A stretch of DNA of 62,252 bases. It comes from Bacteroidales bacterium (GTDB lineage Bacteria; Bacteroidota; Bacteroidia; Bacteroidales; F082). The stretch is taken from assembly GCA_017428285.1 (NCBI GenBank), contig JAFRRE010000151.1, forward strand, positions 1-62,252, given 5' to 3'. This document shows, piece after piece, positions 33,746-41,623 of this stretch. The stretch's first letter is position 1; every line of letters starts with the position of its first letter. A model generated the notes under the pieces. The model searched no databases. It had not been told where the DNA came from and saw only the letters and a list, made by a program, of their open reading frames with translations. A program made the translations under genes and the position numbers.

Positions 33746-34143
33746 TTGACAATTACGATGATATCATCAACCTGCCGCATCATGTGTCGGAGAGGCATCC
33801 CCAGATGAGCATGATGAATCGTGCAGCTCAGTTTGCCCCGTTTGCTGCCTTGACTGGCCATGCAGCAGCCATCGAAGAGACTGCCCGTCTGACAGATTCA
33901 CAGATGGAGCTGGCCGATGAGGACAGCGAAATCCTCAACCAAAAGATGGCTCACCTGCGTGAAGTCATCAACGAGCATCCAGCTATCGTTGTGACCTATT
34001 TTGAGCCTGACAAAAGGAAAGCAGGTGGTGCCTATAAGACTATCGAGGGGCAACTGCAAAACATTGATGATTACAATCAATGCCTTGTGATGAGGGATGG
34101 AAAGGTTGTCTTTATCAGGTCGGTTTTAGACATTCAGTATTGA
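33742..34143 (+). CDS. YolD-like partner of the Y-family polymerase
   Basis: A 133-aa protein. MNRAAQFAPFAALTGHAAAI and EETARLTDSQMELADEDSEI, then a C-terminal beta part (IVVTYFEPDKRKAGGAY), follow the YolD pattern. YolD-like genes sit beside UmuC-like polymerases in many bacteria and are thought to help or regulate them. The overlap with the polymerase stop (ATGA) supports a functional pair. Confidence 0.75.
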   Translation: MIDNYDDIINLPHHVSERHPQMSMMNRAAQFAPFAALTGHAAAIEETARLTDSQMELADEDSEILNQKMAHLREVINEHPAIVVTYFEPDKRKAGGAYKTIEGQLQNIDDYNQCLVMRDGKVVFIRSVLDIQY

Positions 34144-34171
34144 CAGCGGCGGCTTGGTCGGTTGGATGCTA

Positions 34172-34370
34172 TTAAAATGAGGCTTCGGGATTCATCAAGA
34201 AATCCTGCAGACCCATGATTATCACCCCTTGTTCATCGCGATGTTTCATGACCTTGTCTACTGTGATAATCACTTTGCGGAAGGAATCGTCCACCGAAAT
34301 AAGTGATTTTTCCTCTGTCTGCCTTTTCTCAATTGTCTGCCAACAGCCGAGAAAAAGCCGACTATTTGAC
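34172..34370 (-). pseudogene. C-terminal remnant of a fourth DUF4143 ATPase
   Basis: On the minus strand the frame reads TEEKSLISVDDSFRKVIITV then HRDEQGVIIMGLQDFLMNPE, which is the terminal segment of many AAA/DUF4143 ATPases (SIDDSFKKVII..GI..I.DFLL, recalled). The P-loop and nuclease-like parts are missing. It sits between the polymerase pair and the restriction island. Confidence 0.6.
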
Positions 34371-34649
34371 ACATCTTTTCGTATTTTTGCAAATCTTGCA
34401 TTTTTGCGAAATGCGATGCAATAATAGAAAAACTTCTTATTACAACCTCAAAAGGGGCAAAAAACTTGAATAGACTGCTGGAACTTTCATACGGGAGCGG
34501 GGCTTGTGCGGCTGGCGGAACACCTAGACGGGGTTTGGGAAGGTGAAATCAAAATTGCACAACTTATTTATTAATTTTAATTGTTACTCACAATGTATAA
34601 TTATAAGAAACATTCACTATCTTTGCACCAATCTAAATGATGGTGAAAA
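34371..34649. other. Gene-free gap with stray promoter boxes
   Basis: Contains TATTTTTG-type sequences (about 34381 and 34402) and then the TATCTTTG box at 34618-34625 that serves the WYL pseudogene. A 20-codon frame and a GC-rich run (34490-34545) look like fragments. Nothing else was recognised. Confidence 0.5.
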
Positions 34650-35164
34650 ATGCCAAAGTCTAAGAGCGCAGATTTGAGGATTAAGGTCATCGACCGTTGT
34701 TTGAGCGACCGCAAACGTAAGTATTCGACGGCGATGATTTTCGATGCCTGCAATGAGGAACTATTGAAGCGGGATTTCGTACCGATTACGGCGATGAACT
34801 CTGTTCGGGATGACATCGAGCAGATCCAGCGGGTTTACCCCGGGACTGAGGTGGAATCGTATCGATAGGTGTGTCGAAGGACACGAGGACTGAGCCGAAA
34901 AAGGTGTTGCTTTGGGTGTCGAATGCCTCATGGCCATACGTGAAGACCAAGCCGCTGCACGGTGCGACTCAACGACTGGTGAATATGGACGAGACTGGAG
35001 CCTATATCACCATCGAAGTGTATCTGAACTATGAACTGGAACAACAGATTTTGAGCTTTGGCGAAAACATGAAAGTGTTGGAGCCAGTGGAGCTGAAGGA
35101 ACGGATAAAGAAACGCCTTGGCGGTGCGATTTTGAATTATGTGGAAAAGGTTCAGAATGGGTGA
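34650..35164 (+). pseudogene. WYL-domain regulator, internally deleted
   Basis: The first frame (34650-34868) is an N-terminal helix-turn-helix segment (LRIKVIDRCLSDRKRKYSTA). The second (from 34871, a different frame) gives the end of a WYL protein (KVLLWVSNASWPYVKTKPLH, YELEQQILSFGENMKVLEPV). Intact WYL regulators are about 300 aa; the middle is missing and the frame is shifted. WYL proteins often regulate defence islands, so its decay next to hsdM is notable. Confidence 0.7.
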
Positions 35165-35208
35165 ACTAATTATTGCTTAATTTGCAAACAATAAAAAAAA
35201 CAAACGAT

Positions 35209-36999
35209 ATGACTGAACAGGAACTTGCCAGTATGATCTGGGACGTGAAGGAAACGATTCGCGACACTTATAGCGATGCGGAGGTGGAGGATGTGATTCT
35301 GCCTTTTACGCTGCTGCGACGCATGGACTGCATCTTGCTGCCTGTGCGCAACGAGATTGAAGCGGAGTTGGCCAAATACCCCGACGAGAAGACTAAGGAG
35401 GTGGTGCTGAAATCGCTGATGCGGAAGCATAAGCTTCAGTTCTATAACATCTCGGGCTTCACGATGAGCAGCTTGCTGGCCAAGCCTGCGGCCATTGGCC
35501 CTAACTTCAAGCTGTATCTGGAGGGCTATACGGACAACATCAAGGATATCATGAATAACTTCACGCATGAGGATGCGGAGAATGGCGACCTGACAAAGAT
35601 CTATAGCCGCCTGCTGCGCGAGAACCTGCTGTATCAGGTGACGCAACAGTTCGCCAATATCGACCTCAGCCCCGAACAGGTGGATAACGCGAAGATGGGC
35701 ACCATCTTCGAAATCATTATCCGCCGCGCGAAGGAAACGACAAACACCAAGGCGGGACAGTTTTACACGCCGAGGGATATTGTGAGGACACTGGTTTCGC
35801 TGGTGCTGTGCGGCAAGGAGGATGACATTCAGGTGCCTGGGCGACACTTCTCCATCTACGACCCCTGCTGCGGCACGGGCGGCATCCTGACCGAGGCGAA
35901 GAAGCACATCGAAGCCGAGGCGAAGCGGGCGGGCAGGAATGACGTGAAGGTGATTCTGAACGGACAGGAACTGAACGAGAAGACTTACGCCATCTGCAAG
36001 GCCGACATGCTGCTGACGGGCGAACTGATGAGCGGTGACATTGAGGTGGGCGACACACTGGCCAACGACAAGTTTGCTGGCAAGACCTTCAACTATATGC
36101 TGGCCAACCCTCCGTTTGGGGTGGACTGGAAGAAGATTGAGAAGAAGATCACTGCAGAGGCCGAAGACCCCAACGGGCGTTTTGCCGCCGGACTGCCGAG
36201 CACTAACGACGGCTCGCTGCTGTTTCTGCAACACATGATTAGCAAGATGGACGCGGACAATGGCTCGCGCATCGGCATCGTGCTGAATGGCTCGCCGCTC
36301 TTCAACGGCGATGCCGGAAGCGGCTGGAGCAACATTAGGAAGAGCATCCTTGAACGCGACTTGCTGGATGCCATCGTGGCCATACCCAAGTGCCTGTTCT
36401 ACAGTACTGGCATTGCCACTTATCTGTGGATTCTTGACAACAAGAAGCCTGAAAGCCATAAGGGTAAGGTGCTGTTCGTAAACGCGGAGAGCCAAGAGGA
36501 GTTTGCGGAGCTGCTGCAAAAGAACCTTGGGCAGAAGCGATACAGCATTACCGAGGCAGCCACGGCGAGGATTGTGGAGCTGTACCGCAATTATGAGAAT
36601 GCGGAGATGACGCTTGGCGGCGAGACGGTGCCTGTGGCGAAGCTGATGGATAGAGAAGACTTTCTCTATACGAAGGTGACCGTGGAGCGGCCATTGCATG
36701 ACGAGAAGGGCGAGCCTGTGCTGAAGAAGGGCAAGCCGCAGCCCGACAGCAGCTTGCGCGACACGGAACGCATTCCGATGAAGACGGATATTGACACCTA
36801 CTTTAAGGATGAGGTGCTGCGGTTTGTGCCTGATGCCTGGATGGACAGGACGAAGGACAAAGTGGGCTGTGAGTTCCCATTTACGAAGCTGTTCTATCGA
36901 TACAAGCCGCTGCGCTCGTGTGATGAGATTCTTGCCGAGCTGGTGAGCTTGGATAAGGAAATGGAAAAGGAGTTGGCCAACCTGAAAACACAAGAATGA
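35209..36999 (+). CDS. hsdM: Type I restriction enzyme M subunit
   Basis: N6-adenine DNA methyltransferase subunit, 596 aa. An N-terminal HsdM_N helical domain (5-130) is followed by GQFYTPRDIVRTLVSL, then SAM-binding DPCCGTGGILTEA (about 217) and catalytic NPPFG (about 299). Start ATG 35209 follows a TAATTTGC-type box. With HsdS it methylates the target, and with HsdR it restricts. Stop is 13 bases before the AlbA_2 gene, so they share a transcript. Confidence 0.95.
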   Translation: MTEQELASMIWDVKETIRDTYSDAEVEDVILPFTLLRRMDCILLPVRNEIEAELAKYPDEKTKEVVLKSLMRKHKLQFYNISGFTMSSLLAKPAAIGPNFKLYLEGYTDNIKDIMNNFTHEDAENGDLTKIYSRLLRENLLYQVTQQFANIDLSPEQVDNAKMGTIFEIIIRRAKETTNTKAGQFYTPRDIVRTLVSLVLCGKEDDIQVPGRHFSIYDPCCGTGGILTEAKKHIEAEAKRAGRNDVKVILNGQELNEKTYAICKADMLLTGELMSGDIEVGDTLANDKFAGKTFNYMLANPPFGVDWKKIEKKITAEAEDPNGRFAAGLPSTNDGSLLFLQHMISKMDADNGSRIGIVLNGSPLFNGDAGSGWSNIRKSILERDLLDAIVAIPKCLFYSTGIATYLWILDNKKPESHKGKVLFVNAESQEEFAELLQKNLGQKRYSITEAATARIVELYRNYENAEMTLGGETVPVAKLMDREDFLYTKVTVERPLHDEKGEPVLKKGKPQPDSSLRDTERIPMKTDIDTYFKDEVLRFVPDAWMDRTKDKVGCEFPFTKLFYRYKPLRSCDEILAELVSLDKEMEKELANLKTQE

Positions 37000-37012
37000 T
37001 GGAGGGATTGTT

Positions 37013-38452
37013 ATGAAATTATTGAAAAGCGAAAATCGGAACGTGGAATTTAAGAGGTCGTGGCACGACGATTACCTTAAATGGATCTGTGCTTTCGCCA
37101 ACACAGAAGGAGGATCACTTTATATTGGTGTTGAAGATAACGGCGAAGTGTGTGGAGTGTCTGATTCACACAAGCTTTCAGAGGATGTTCCGAACAAGAT
37201 ATTAAGTGCTATGGGCTTGATTTGCGATGTTGAAGTGTTAACTAATGACGGCAAGCAATATATCAAAGTTTCAGTTGGGAAATATCCTTTTCCGGTGAGC
37301 TATCATGGGCGGTATTATAAGCGTTCTGGCTCCACCACACAAGAGGTCACGGGCCATGAACTCGACAAGATGATACTCTCGGTACAAGGCCGCACTTGGG
37401 ACAGTGTCCCCGTTCCCAATGTTACCGCTGACGACCTTGACAACGACTCTGTCAAGATCTTCAAAAACAAGGCACTCGAACACAATCGTCTCGACCGAGA
37501 ATCACTCGATGTGCCCAACGACGTATTGCTGCGTAACCTGCGTTTGTACGAGAATGACTATCTTACAAAAGCCGCTGTGATGTGTTTCCATCCCGATCCC
37601 GAGAAGTTTGCCACTTGTGCTTACATCAAAATCGGTTTCTTTGCCGACAATGATGCCGATATTCTTTATCAGGACGAGATACACGGCTCGTTGATTTTGC
37701 AGGTGGAAAAGGCTATGGACCTGATTTACACAAAGTATATGAAGGCTCTCATTAGTTATGAAGGTATCAATCGGCAGGAGACCTTCTTCTTTCCAAAGGA
37801 GGCATTCCGCGAGTTGCTTCTCAACGCTGTCATCCATCGGGATTACATGCGTCCCACGCCCATACAAATCAGAGTGTATGCCCACAAAATACGCATTTGG
37901 AACATTGGCAAAATGCCAGAGGAGGTGCCTGTTGAGAAACTCTTTGAGTCTCATCCTTCAGAGCCACGTAACCCTAACATTGCCAACGTTTTTTTCAAGG
38001 CTGGGTATGTTGAAAGTTGGGGACGTGGTTACAAGAATATCGCCGACATCTGTGCCTTCCGAAAGGCTGTGCTACCCGTTCCCCAAGAAAACTCTGGTGG
38101 ACTGATGGTGGAGTGCCTTCCAAGCGAGAAATACCTTGAAGCTGAATTTGGCCAGGGGAGAATTGTGGCACACGACACCCAAAGCAATACCCATGAGCCT
38201 GACAATTGCACAGAAATTGCACAGAAATTGCCCAGAAACTGCCCAGAAACTGCCCAGAAAACATTACTTGCCCTGATAAATAATCCAAAGGCTTCAATCA
38301 AAGCACTATCTGTTGAGACAGGCTTGTCGGAACGTACGATAAAATATCATCTGAAACTCTTGAAAGATGGAGGCTTCATAGAGCGTGTTGGTTCCGACAG
38401 GAGTGGCTATTGGAGCATTATCGACCCAAACAAAACCCAACAACAACCATGA
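37013..38452 (+). CDS. AlbA_2 (Schlafen-type) ATP-binding regulator with winged helix
   Basis: A 479-aa protein. The N-terminal AlbA_2 domain (about 8-120) has NVEFKRSWHDDYLKWICAFA and GGSLYIGVEDNGEV. A middle ATPase-like region includes FPKEAFRELLLNAVIHRDY. The C-terminal winged helix is at about 425-475 (IKALSVETGLSERTIKYHLK). Such genes often lie inside type I loci; a regulatory role is presumed. An 11 bp tandem repeat at 38201-38260 is read through as NCTEIAQKLPRNCPETAQK. The stop overlaps the hsdS start. Confidence 0.8.
   Translation: MKLLKSENRNVEFKRSWHDDYLKWICAFANTEGGSLYIGVEDNGEVCGVSDSHKLSEDVPNKILSAMGLICDVEVLTNDGKQYIKVSVGKYPFPVSYHGRYYKRSGSTTQEVTGHELDKMILSVQGRTWDSVPVPNVTADDLDNDSVKIFKNKALEHNRLDRESLDVPNDVLLRNLRLYENDYLTKAAVMCFHPDPEKFATCAYIKIGFFADNDADILYQDEIHGSLILQVEKAMDLIYTKYMKALISYEGINRQETFFFPKEAFRELLLNAVIHRDYMRPTPIQIRVYAHKIRIWNIGKMPEEVPVEKLFESHPSEPRNPNIANVFFKAGYVESWGRGYKNIADICAFRKAVLPVPQENSGGLMVECLPSEKYLEAEFGQGRIVAHDTQSNTHEPDNCTEIAQKLPRNCPETAQKTLLALINNPKASIKALSVETGLSERTIKYHLKLLKDGGFIERVGSDRSGYWSIIDPNKTQQQP
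38201..38260 (+). repeat. 11 bp coding tandem repeat in the AlbA_2 gene
   Basis: Units AGAAATTGCAC, AGAAATTGCCC, AGAAACTGCCC, AGAAACTGCCC start at 38212, 38223, 38234 and 38245, with a degenerate unit before (38201) and a partial one after (38256). Eleven is not a multiple of three, so a change of one unit shifts the reading frame upstream of the winged helix. Confidence 0.9.
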
Positions 38453-39762
38453 AACATTACGACAAATATAAGCCCAGCGGCATTGATTGGATTGGCGAAG
38501 TGCCTGAACATTGGGAGATGACCAGGTTAAAACACCTTTGTGAGATTTATGGGCGAATTGGTTACAGAGGTTACACAGAGGCTGATTTGGTTCCTGAATC
38601 GGAAGGGGCAATTACATTAAGTCCTTCTAACTTTATTAATGGTAGATTGGATTATACCAAATGTTCTTATCTTTCATGGAAAAAGTATTATGAATCACCA
38701 GAAATAATGATTGATAATGGTGATGTGATTTTTGTAAAGACAGCCTCTGTGGGAAAATGTGCGTTGGTGACTGATTTGCCGAAAGAAGCTACCTTGAATC
38801 CTCAGATAGTTGTTTTCAAAAAAATGAAATGTAATGGTGCTTTTTTGAATTATCTTTGTCAAACACCTGTTATTCAATGCCAGGTTATTACTTCTTTAAA
38901 TGGCAGTACGATTGCAACGATTTCTCAAGAGAAAATAGGTTCATATATATTTGCTCTTCCTCCGCTTGCTGAGCAAGAGGCGATTGCGGCGTATTTGGAT
39001 GCTCGGTGTGCGGACATCGATAAGGTGGTGGCCACACAGCAGAAGCGGATTGCGCTTTTGCAGGAGCTGAAGCAGAGCGAGATAACGCAAGCGGTGACGC
39101 GCGGCCTGAATCCTGATGCCAGGATGAAGGACAGCGGCGTGGAATGGATTGGGATGGTGCCGGAGCATTGGGAAATTCTTCGTTTCAAAATGTTGTTACG
39201 TGAGAAAATGATGTATGGAGCCAATGAAGCAGCAGAGTGTGATGATTCAAGTTATCCTCGATATATCAGAATAACTGATCTAACTGATGATGGTAAGCTG
39301 AGGGATGAAACATTTAAGTCATTAGAACCAGAAAAGGCTGAACCCTACTTGTTGGAGAAAGGGAGTTTGCTTTTTGCAAGAAGTGGAGCAACAGTTGGAA
39401 AGACCTTCCTTTTCAATGAGGATATTAAAGCGTGTTTTGCTGGGTATTTGATTAAAGCTGTTTTTAATGACAGTGCTATTCCCGAATATGTGTATTATTA
39501 TACCCAGTCGAAAGTGTATGAGAACTGGAAAAATAGCATATTTATTCAAGCAACTATTCAGAACATCGGTGCTGAAAAATATGCAAATATGCCTTTCTTG
39601 CGCCCAACTGTTCAGGAACAGAAAAGAATTATTGAGCATCTTGACCGCCGATGCGGAGAGATTGACAAGCAGATTGGGGCGGTGACGAAGCAGATTGAGT
39701 TGCTGAGGGAATATAAGCAGGCGTTGATTACGGAGGTGGTGACGGGGAAGAGGAGAGTTTAG
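38449..39762 (+). CDS. hsdS: Type I restriction enzyme S subunit
   Basis: Specificity subunit, 437 aa, with two target-recognition domains. Each half begins with the typical GIDWIGEVPEHWE (about 9) or GVEWIGMVPEHWE (about 230) and ends in a coiled coil (EAIAAYLDARCADIDKVVAT; IIEHLDRRCGEIDKQIGAV). The overlap with the AlbA_2 stop (ATGA) indicates one operon hsdM-albA-hsdS. No second hsdS or recombinase gene is nearby, so inversion-based switching is not suggested. Confidence 0.92.
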   Translation: MKHYDKYKPSGIDWIGEVPEHWEMTRLKHLCEIYGRIGYRGYTEADLVPESEGAITLSPSNFINGRLDYTKCSYLSWKKYYESPEIMIDNGDVIFVKTASVGKCALVTDLPKEATLNPQIVVFKKMKCNGAFLNYLCQTPVIQCQVITSLNGSTIATISQEKIGSYIFALPPLAEQEAIAAYLDARCADIDKVVATQQKRIALLQELKQSEITQAVTRGLNPDARMKDSGVEWIGMVPEHWEILRFKMLLREKMMYGANEAAECDDSSYPRYIRITDLTDDGKLRDETFKSLEPEKAEPYLLEKGSLLFARSGATVGKTFLFNEDIKACFAGYLIKAVFNDSAIPEYVYYYTQSKVYENWKNSIFIQATIQNIGAEKYANMPFLRPTVQEQKRIIEHLDRRCGEIDKQIGAVTKQIELLREYKQALITEVVTGKRRV

Positions 39763-39794
39763 AGTTTAGAGTTTAGAGTAGTGGAGAGTTGTTA

Positions 39795-39917
39795 GTTGTT
39801 CAGTTTGGAGTTAGGGGTAGTAGGGCTGTCACACTGTGGCAGCCGAGGTTGTTCGGTTTGGAGTTAGGGGGTAGTAGGGCTGTCACACCGTGGCAGCCGA
39901 GGTTGTTCGGTTTTGGT
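39795..39917. repeat. 53-54 bp tandem repeat (2.3 copies) after hsdS
   Basis: Units begin GTTGTTCGGTTTGGAGTTAG at 39795, 39848 and 39902. Each full unit contains an imperfect GGCTGTCAC/GTGGCAGCC hairpin. This probably serves as transcription terminator for hsdS. The preceding AGTTTAGAGTTTAGAG run (39757-39790) matches the simple repeat at 2829-2886. Confidence 0.75.
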
Positions 39918-39949
39918 GCGAAGTATAGAGACGCATCGCGATTGGAATT

Positions 39950-40066
39950 TTGCGCTCAGCGGTAAATCTACGACTTAAAAAATTGCGCTCAGCGGTAAAT
40001 AATGTATGATAAAAATTGCGCTCAGCGGATTATTTTTGCGTAACTCAAATAAAACCAGTATCTTTG
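39950..40066 (+). promoter_or_regulatory. Three repeats at exact 33 bp period before DUF4143 ATPase copy 2
   Basis: TTGCGCTCAGCGGTAAAT occurs at 39950-39967 and 39983-40000, and TTGCGCTCAGCGG at 40016-40028: starts differ by exactly 33. Two -7-like boxes follow, TATTTTTG (40031-40038) and TATCTTTG (40059-40066). TTTG at 40035-40038 is 20 bases before the second, the usual -33 spacing. Confidence 0.85.
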
Positions 40067-40086
40067 CGGCATCAAATACATAAAAT

Positions 40087-41427
40087 ATGTCAGAAAGGAT
40101 TTTTAGGCGTAAGGTTTACCAGAAAATGCTCGATTGGAAAACAAATTCGGCGGGCAAAAGCGCGGTTCTTATAGAGGGCCCAAGACGTGTTGGCAAATCC
40201 ACTTTGGTGCAGCATTTTGCAGAACAGGAATACGAATCTTATATCCTGCTTGATTTCGCTAACCTTCACCCTGATGTGCAGGAACTTGTTGATACAAGCC
40301 TGACCAACTTGGATTATCTTTTCATGCGTCTGCAAATCATTTACAATGTTACCTTGGTTGAACGCAAGTCGGCAATCGTTTTCGATGAGGTGCAATTACA
40401 GCCTAAAGTGCGGCAGGCTATTAAGTATTTCGTGAAAGACGGCCGTTATGATTATATCGAAACGGGGTCTTTGATCAGTATTCGCCAGAATGTGCAAAAC
40501 ATCGTGATCCCAAGCGATGAAGACCGTATTCGGATGTATCCGATGGATTACGAGGAATTTCGATGGGCTTTGGGTGACCATGCTTCCATGACCTTATTGA
40601 AACAGATGTTTGATAGTCGTCAACAATTAGGTGAGGCTGCACATAGGTATTCGATGCGCGAATTTCGACTCTATATGCTGGTAGGAGGGATGCCTCAAGC
40701 GATCAACGAATACCTTGAAACCAAAAACCTTCAACAAGTTGATGCGATGAAGAGACGTATCTTGAATCTCTATGCTGATGACTTGCATAAGTTGGATCCT
40801 ACAGACAAACTTCGCGCAATGTTTTGGGCCATTCCTGCCGAATTGAGTAAAAAGGCCTCCCATTTTCAGGCTACGACAGTCATCGAGAATGTCAAGCAAT
40901 ATCAAATGCAAGAGCTTCTTGAAATGCTACGTGAGAGTATGGTTGTGAATATTGCCTATCATGCGACAGATCCCAATGTGGGTTTGGCCTTGACTGCTGA
41001 CAAAACTCGTTATAAAATGTTTCTGGCCGATACGGGACTGTTCGTTACCTTGGCGTTTTGGGACAAGGACTTTACTGAGAATATTATCTACCAGAAACTT
41101 TGGACAGATAAATTGAACACAAATATGGGATACATCTTTGAGAATGTGGTGGCCCAGATGCTGCGGGCTACAGGATATGAATTGTACTACCACACTTTTC
41201 TCACAGAAGATAGGCATAATTACGAAGTGGATTTTCTGCTATCGAAAGGTCAAAAACTTGTCCCGATTGAGGTGAAGTCATCGGGCTACAAGACGCATAA
41301 ATCGTTGGATGTCTTTTGCGGGAAATACCCATCTCGCATCAGTGAGCGCATATTGCTTTACACGAAAGACTATCAAAAGGATGGACCGACATTGTGTCTC
41401 CCAGTGTATTTTACGCCTTTCCTTTAA
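40087..41427 (+). CDS. AAA_14/DUF4143 ATPase, copy 2
   Basis: A 446-aa P-loop ATPase. Walker A GPRRVGKST (31-39), Walker B AIVFDEVQ (about 97), sensor TGSLISIRQN. The DUF4143 part includes RLYMLVGGMPQAINEYLE and ALTADKTRYKMFLADTGLF. The C-terminal nuclease-like motif is complete: YEVDFLLSKGQKLVPIEVKS (Asp and Glu-x-Lys). It is inserted between hsdS and copy 3 and has its own promoter with repeats. It may be a passenger or part of the restriction locus. Confidence 0.88.
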   Translation: MSERIFRRKVYQKMLDWKTNSAGKSAVLIEGPRRVGKSTLVQHFAEQEYESYILLDFANLHPDVQELVDTSLTNLDYLFMRLQIIYNVTLVERKSAIVFDEVQLQPKVRQAIKYFVKDGRYDYIETGSLISIRQNVQNIVIPSDEDRIRMYPMDYEEFRWALGDHASMTLLKQMFDSRQQLGEAAHRYSMREFRLYMLVGGMPQAINEYLETKNLQQVDAMKRRILNLYADDLHKLDPTDKLRAMFWAIPAELSKKASHFQATTVIENVKQYQMQELLEMLRESMVVNIAYHATDPNVGLALTADKTRYKMFLADTGLFVTLAFWDKDFTENIIYQKLWTDKLNTNMGYIFENVVAQMLRATGYELYYHTFLTEDRHNYEVDFLLSKGQKLVPIEVKSSGYKTHKSLDVFCGKYPSRISERILLYTKDYQKDGPTLCLPVYFTPFL

Positions 41428-41481
41428 AATTGGAAACGTTCAGAGTCGCTGAATTTATAAGTGTCTGGGATTCAGTAGTGT

Positions 41482-41599
41482 GGTGGATTTGGTGCAATTT
41501 AGTTGGGCGAAATCTTACCGATTAGTGCAGTTTATGATATGAAAAATTTACCGATTAGTGCAGTTTAGATTTGTAATTCGTTGAAAATTTGTATTTTTG
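41482..41599 (+). promoter_or_regulatory. Repeats at exact 33 bp period before DUF4143 ATPase copy 3
   Basis: TTACCGATTAGTGCAGTTTA lies at 41515-41534 and 41548-41567, 33 bases apart. In the same register at 41482-41501 is a degenerate copy retaining GTGCA and TTTA. A TTTG (41570-41573) and -7 box TATTTTTG (41592-41599) follow. The repeat sequence is unrelated to those of copies 1 and 2. Confidence 0.85.
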
Positions 41600-41623
41600 C
41601 GGAAAATCTAAAATAAAGCGAAT

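Noticed and set aside
35170..36993. A 607-codon open frame antisense to hsdM
   Set aside because: It mirrors a high-confidence methyltransferase gene, has low-complexity His/Leu/Arg composition and no family motif. It results from codon bias on the other strand.
39795..39917. Second CRISPR-like tandem repeat
   Set aside because: Only 2.3 units of 53-54 bases with no unique spacers; looks like a terminator or simple duplication.
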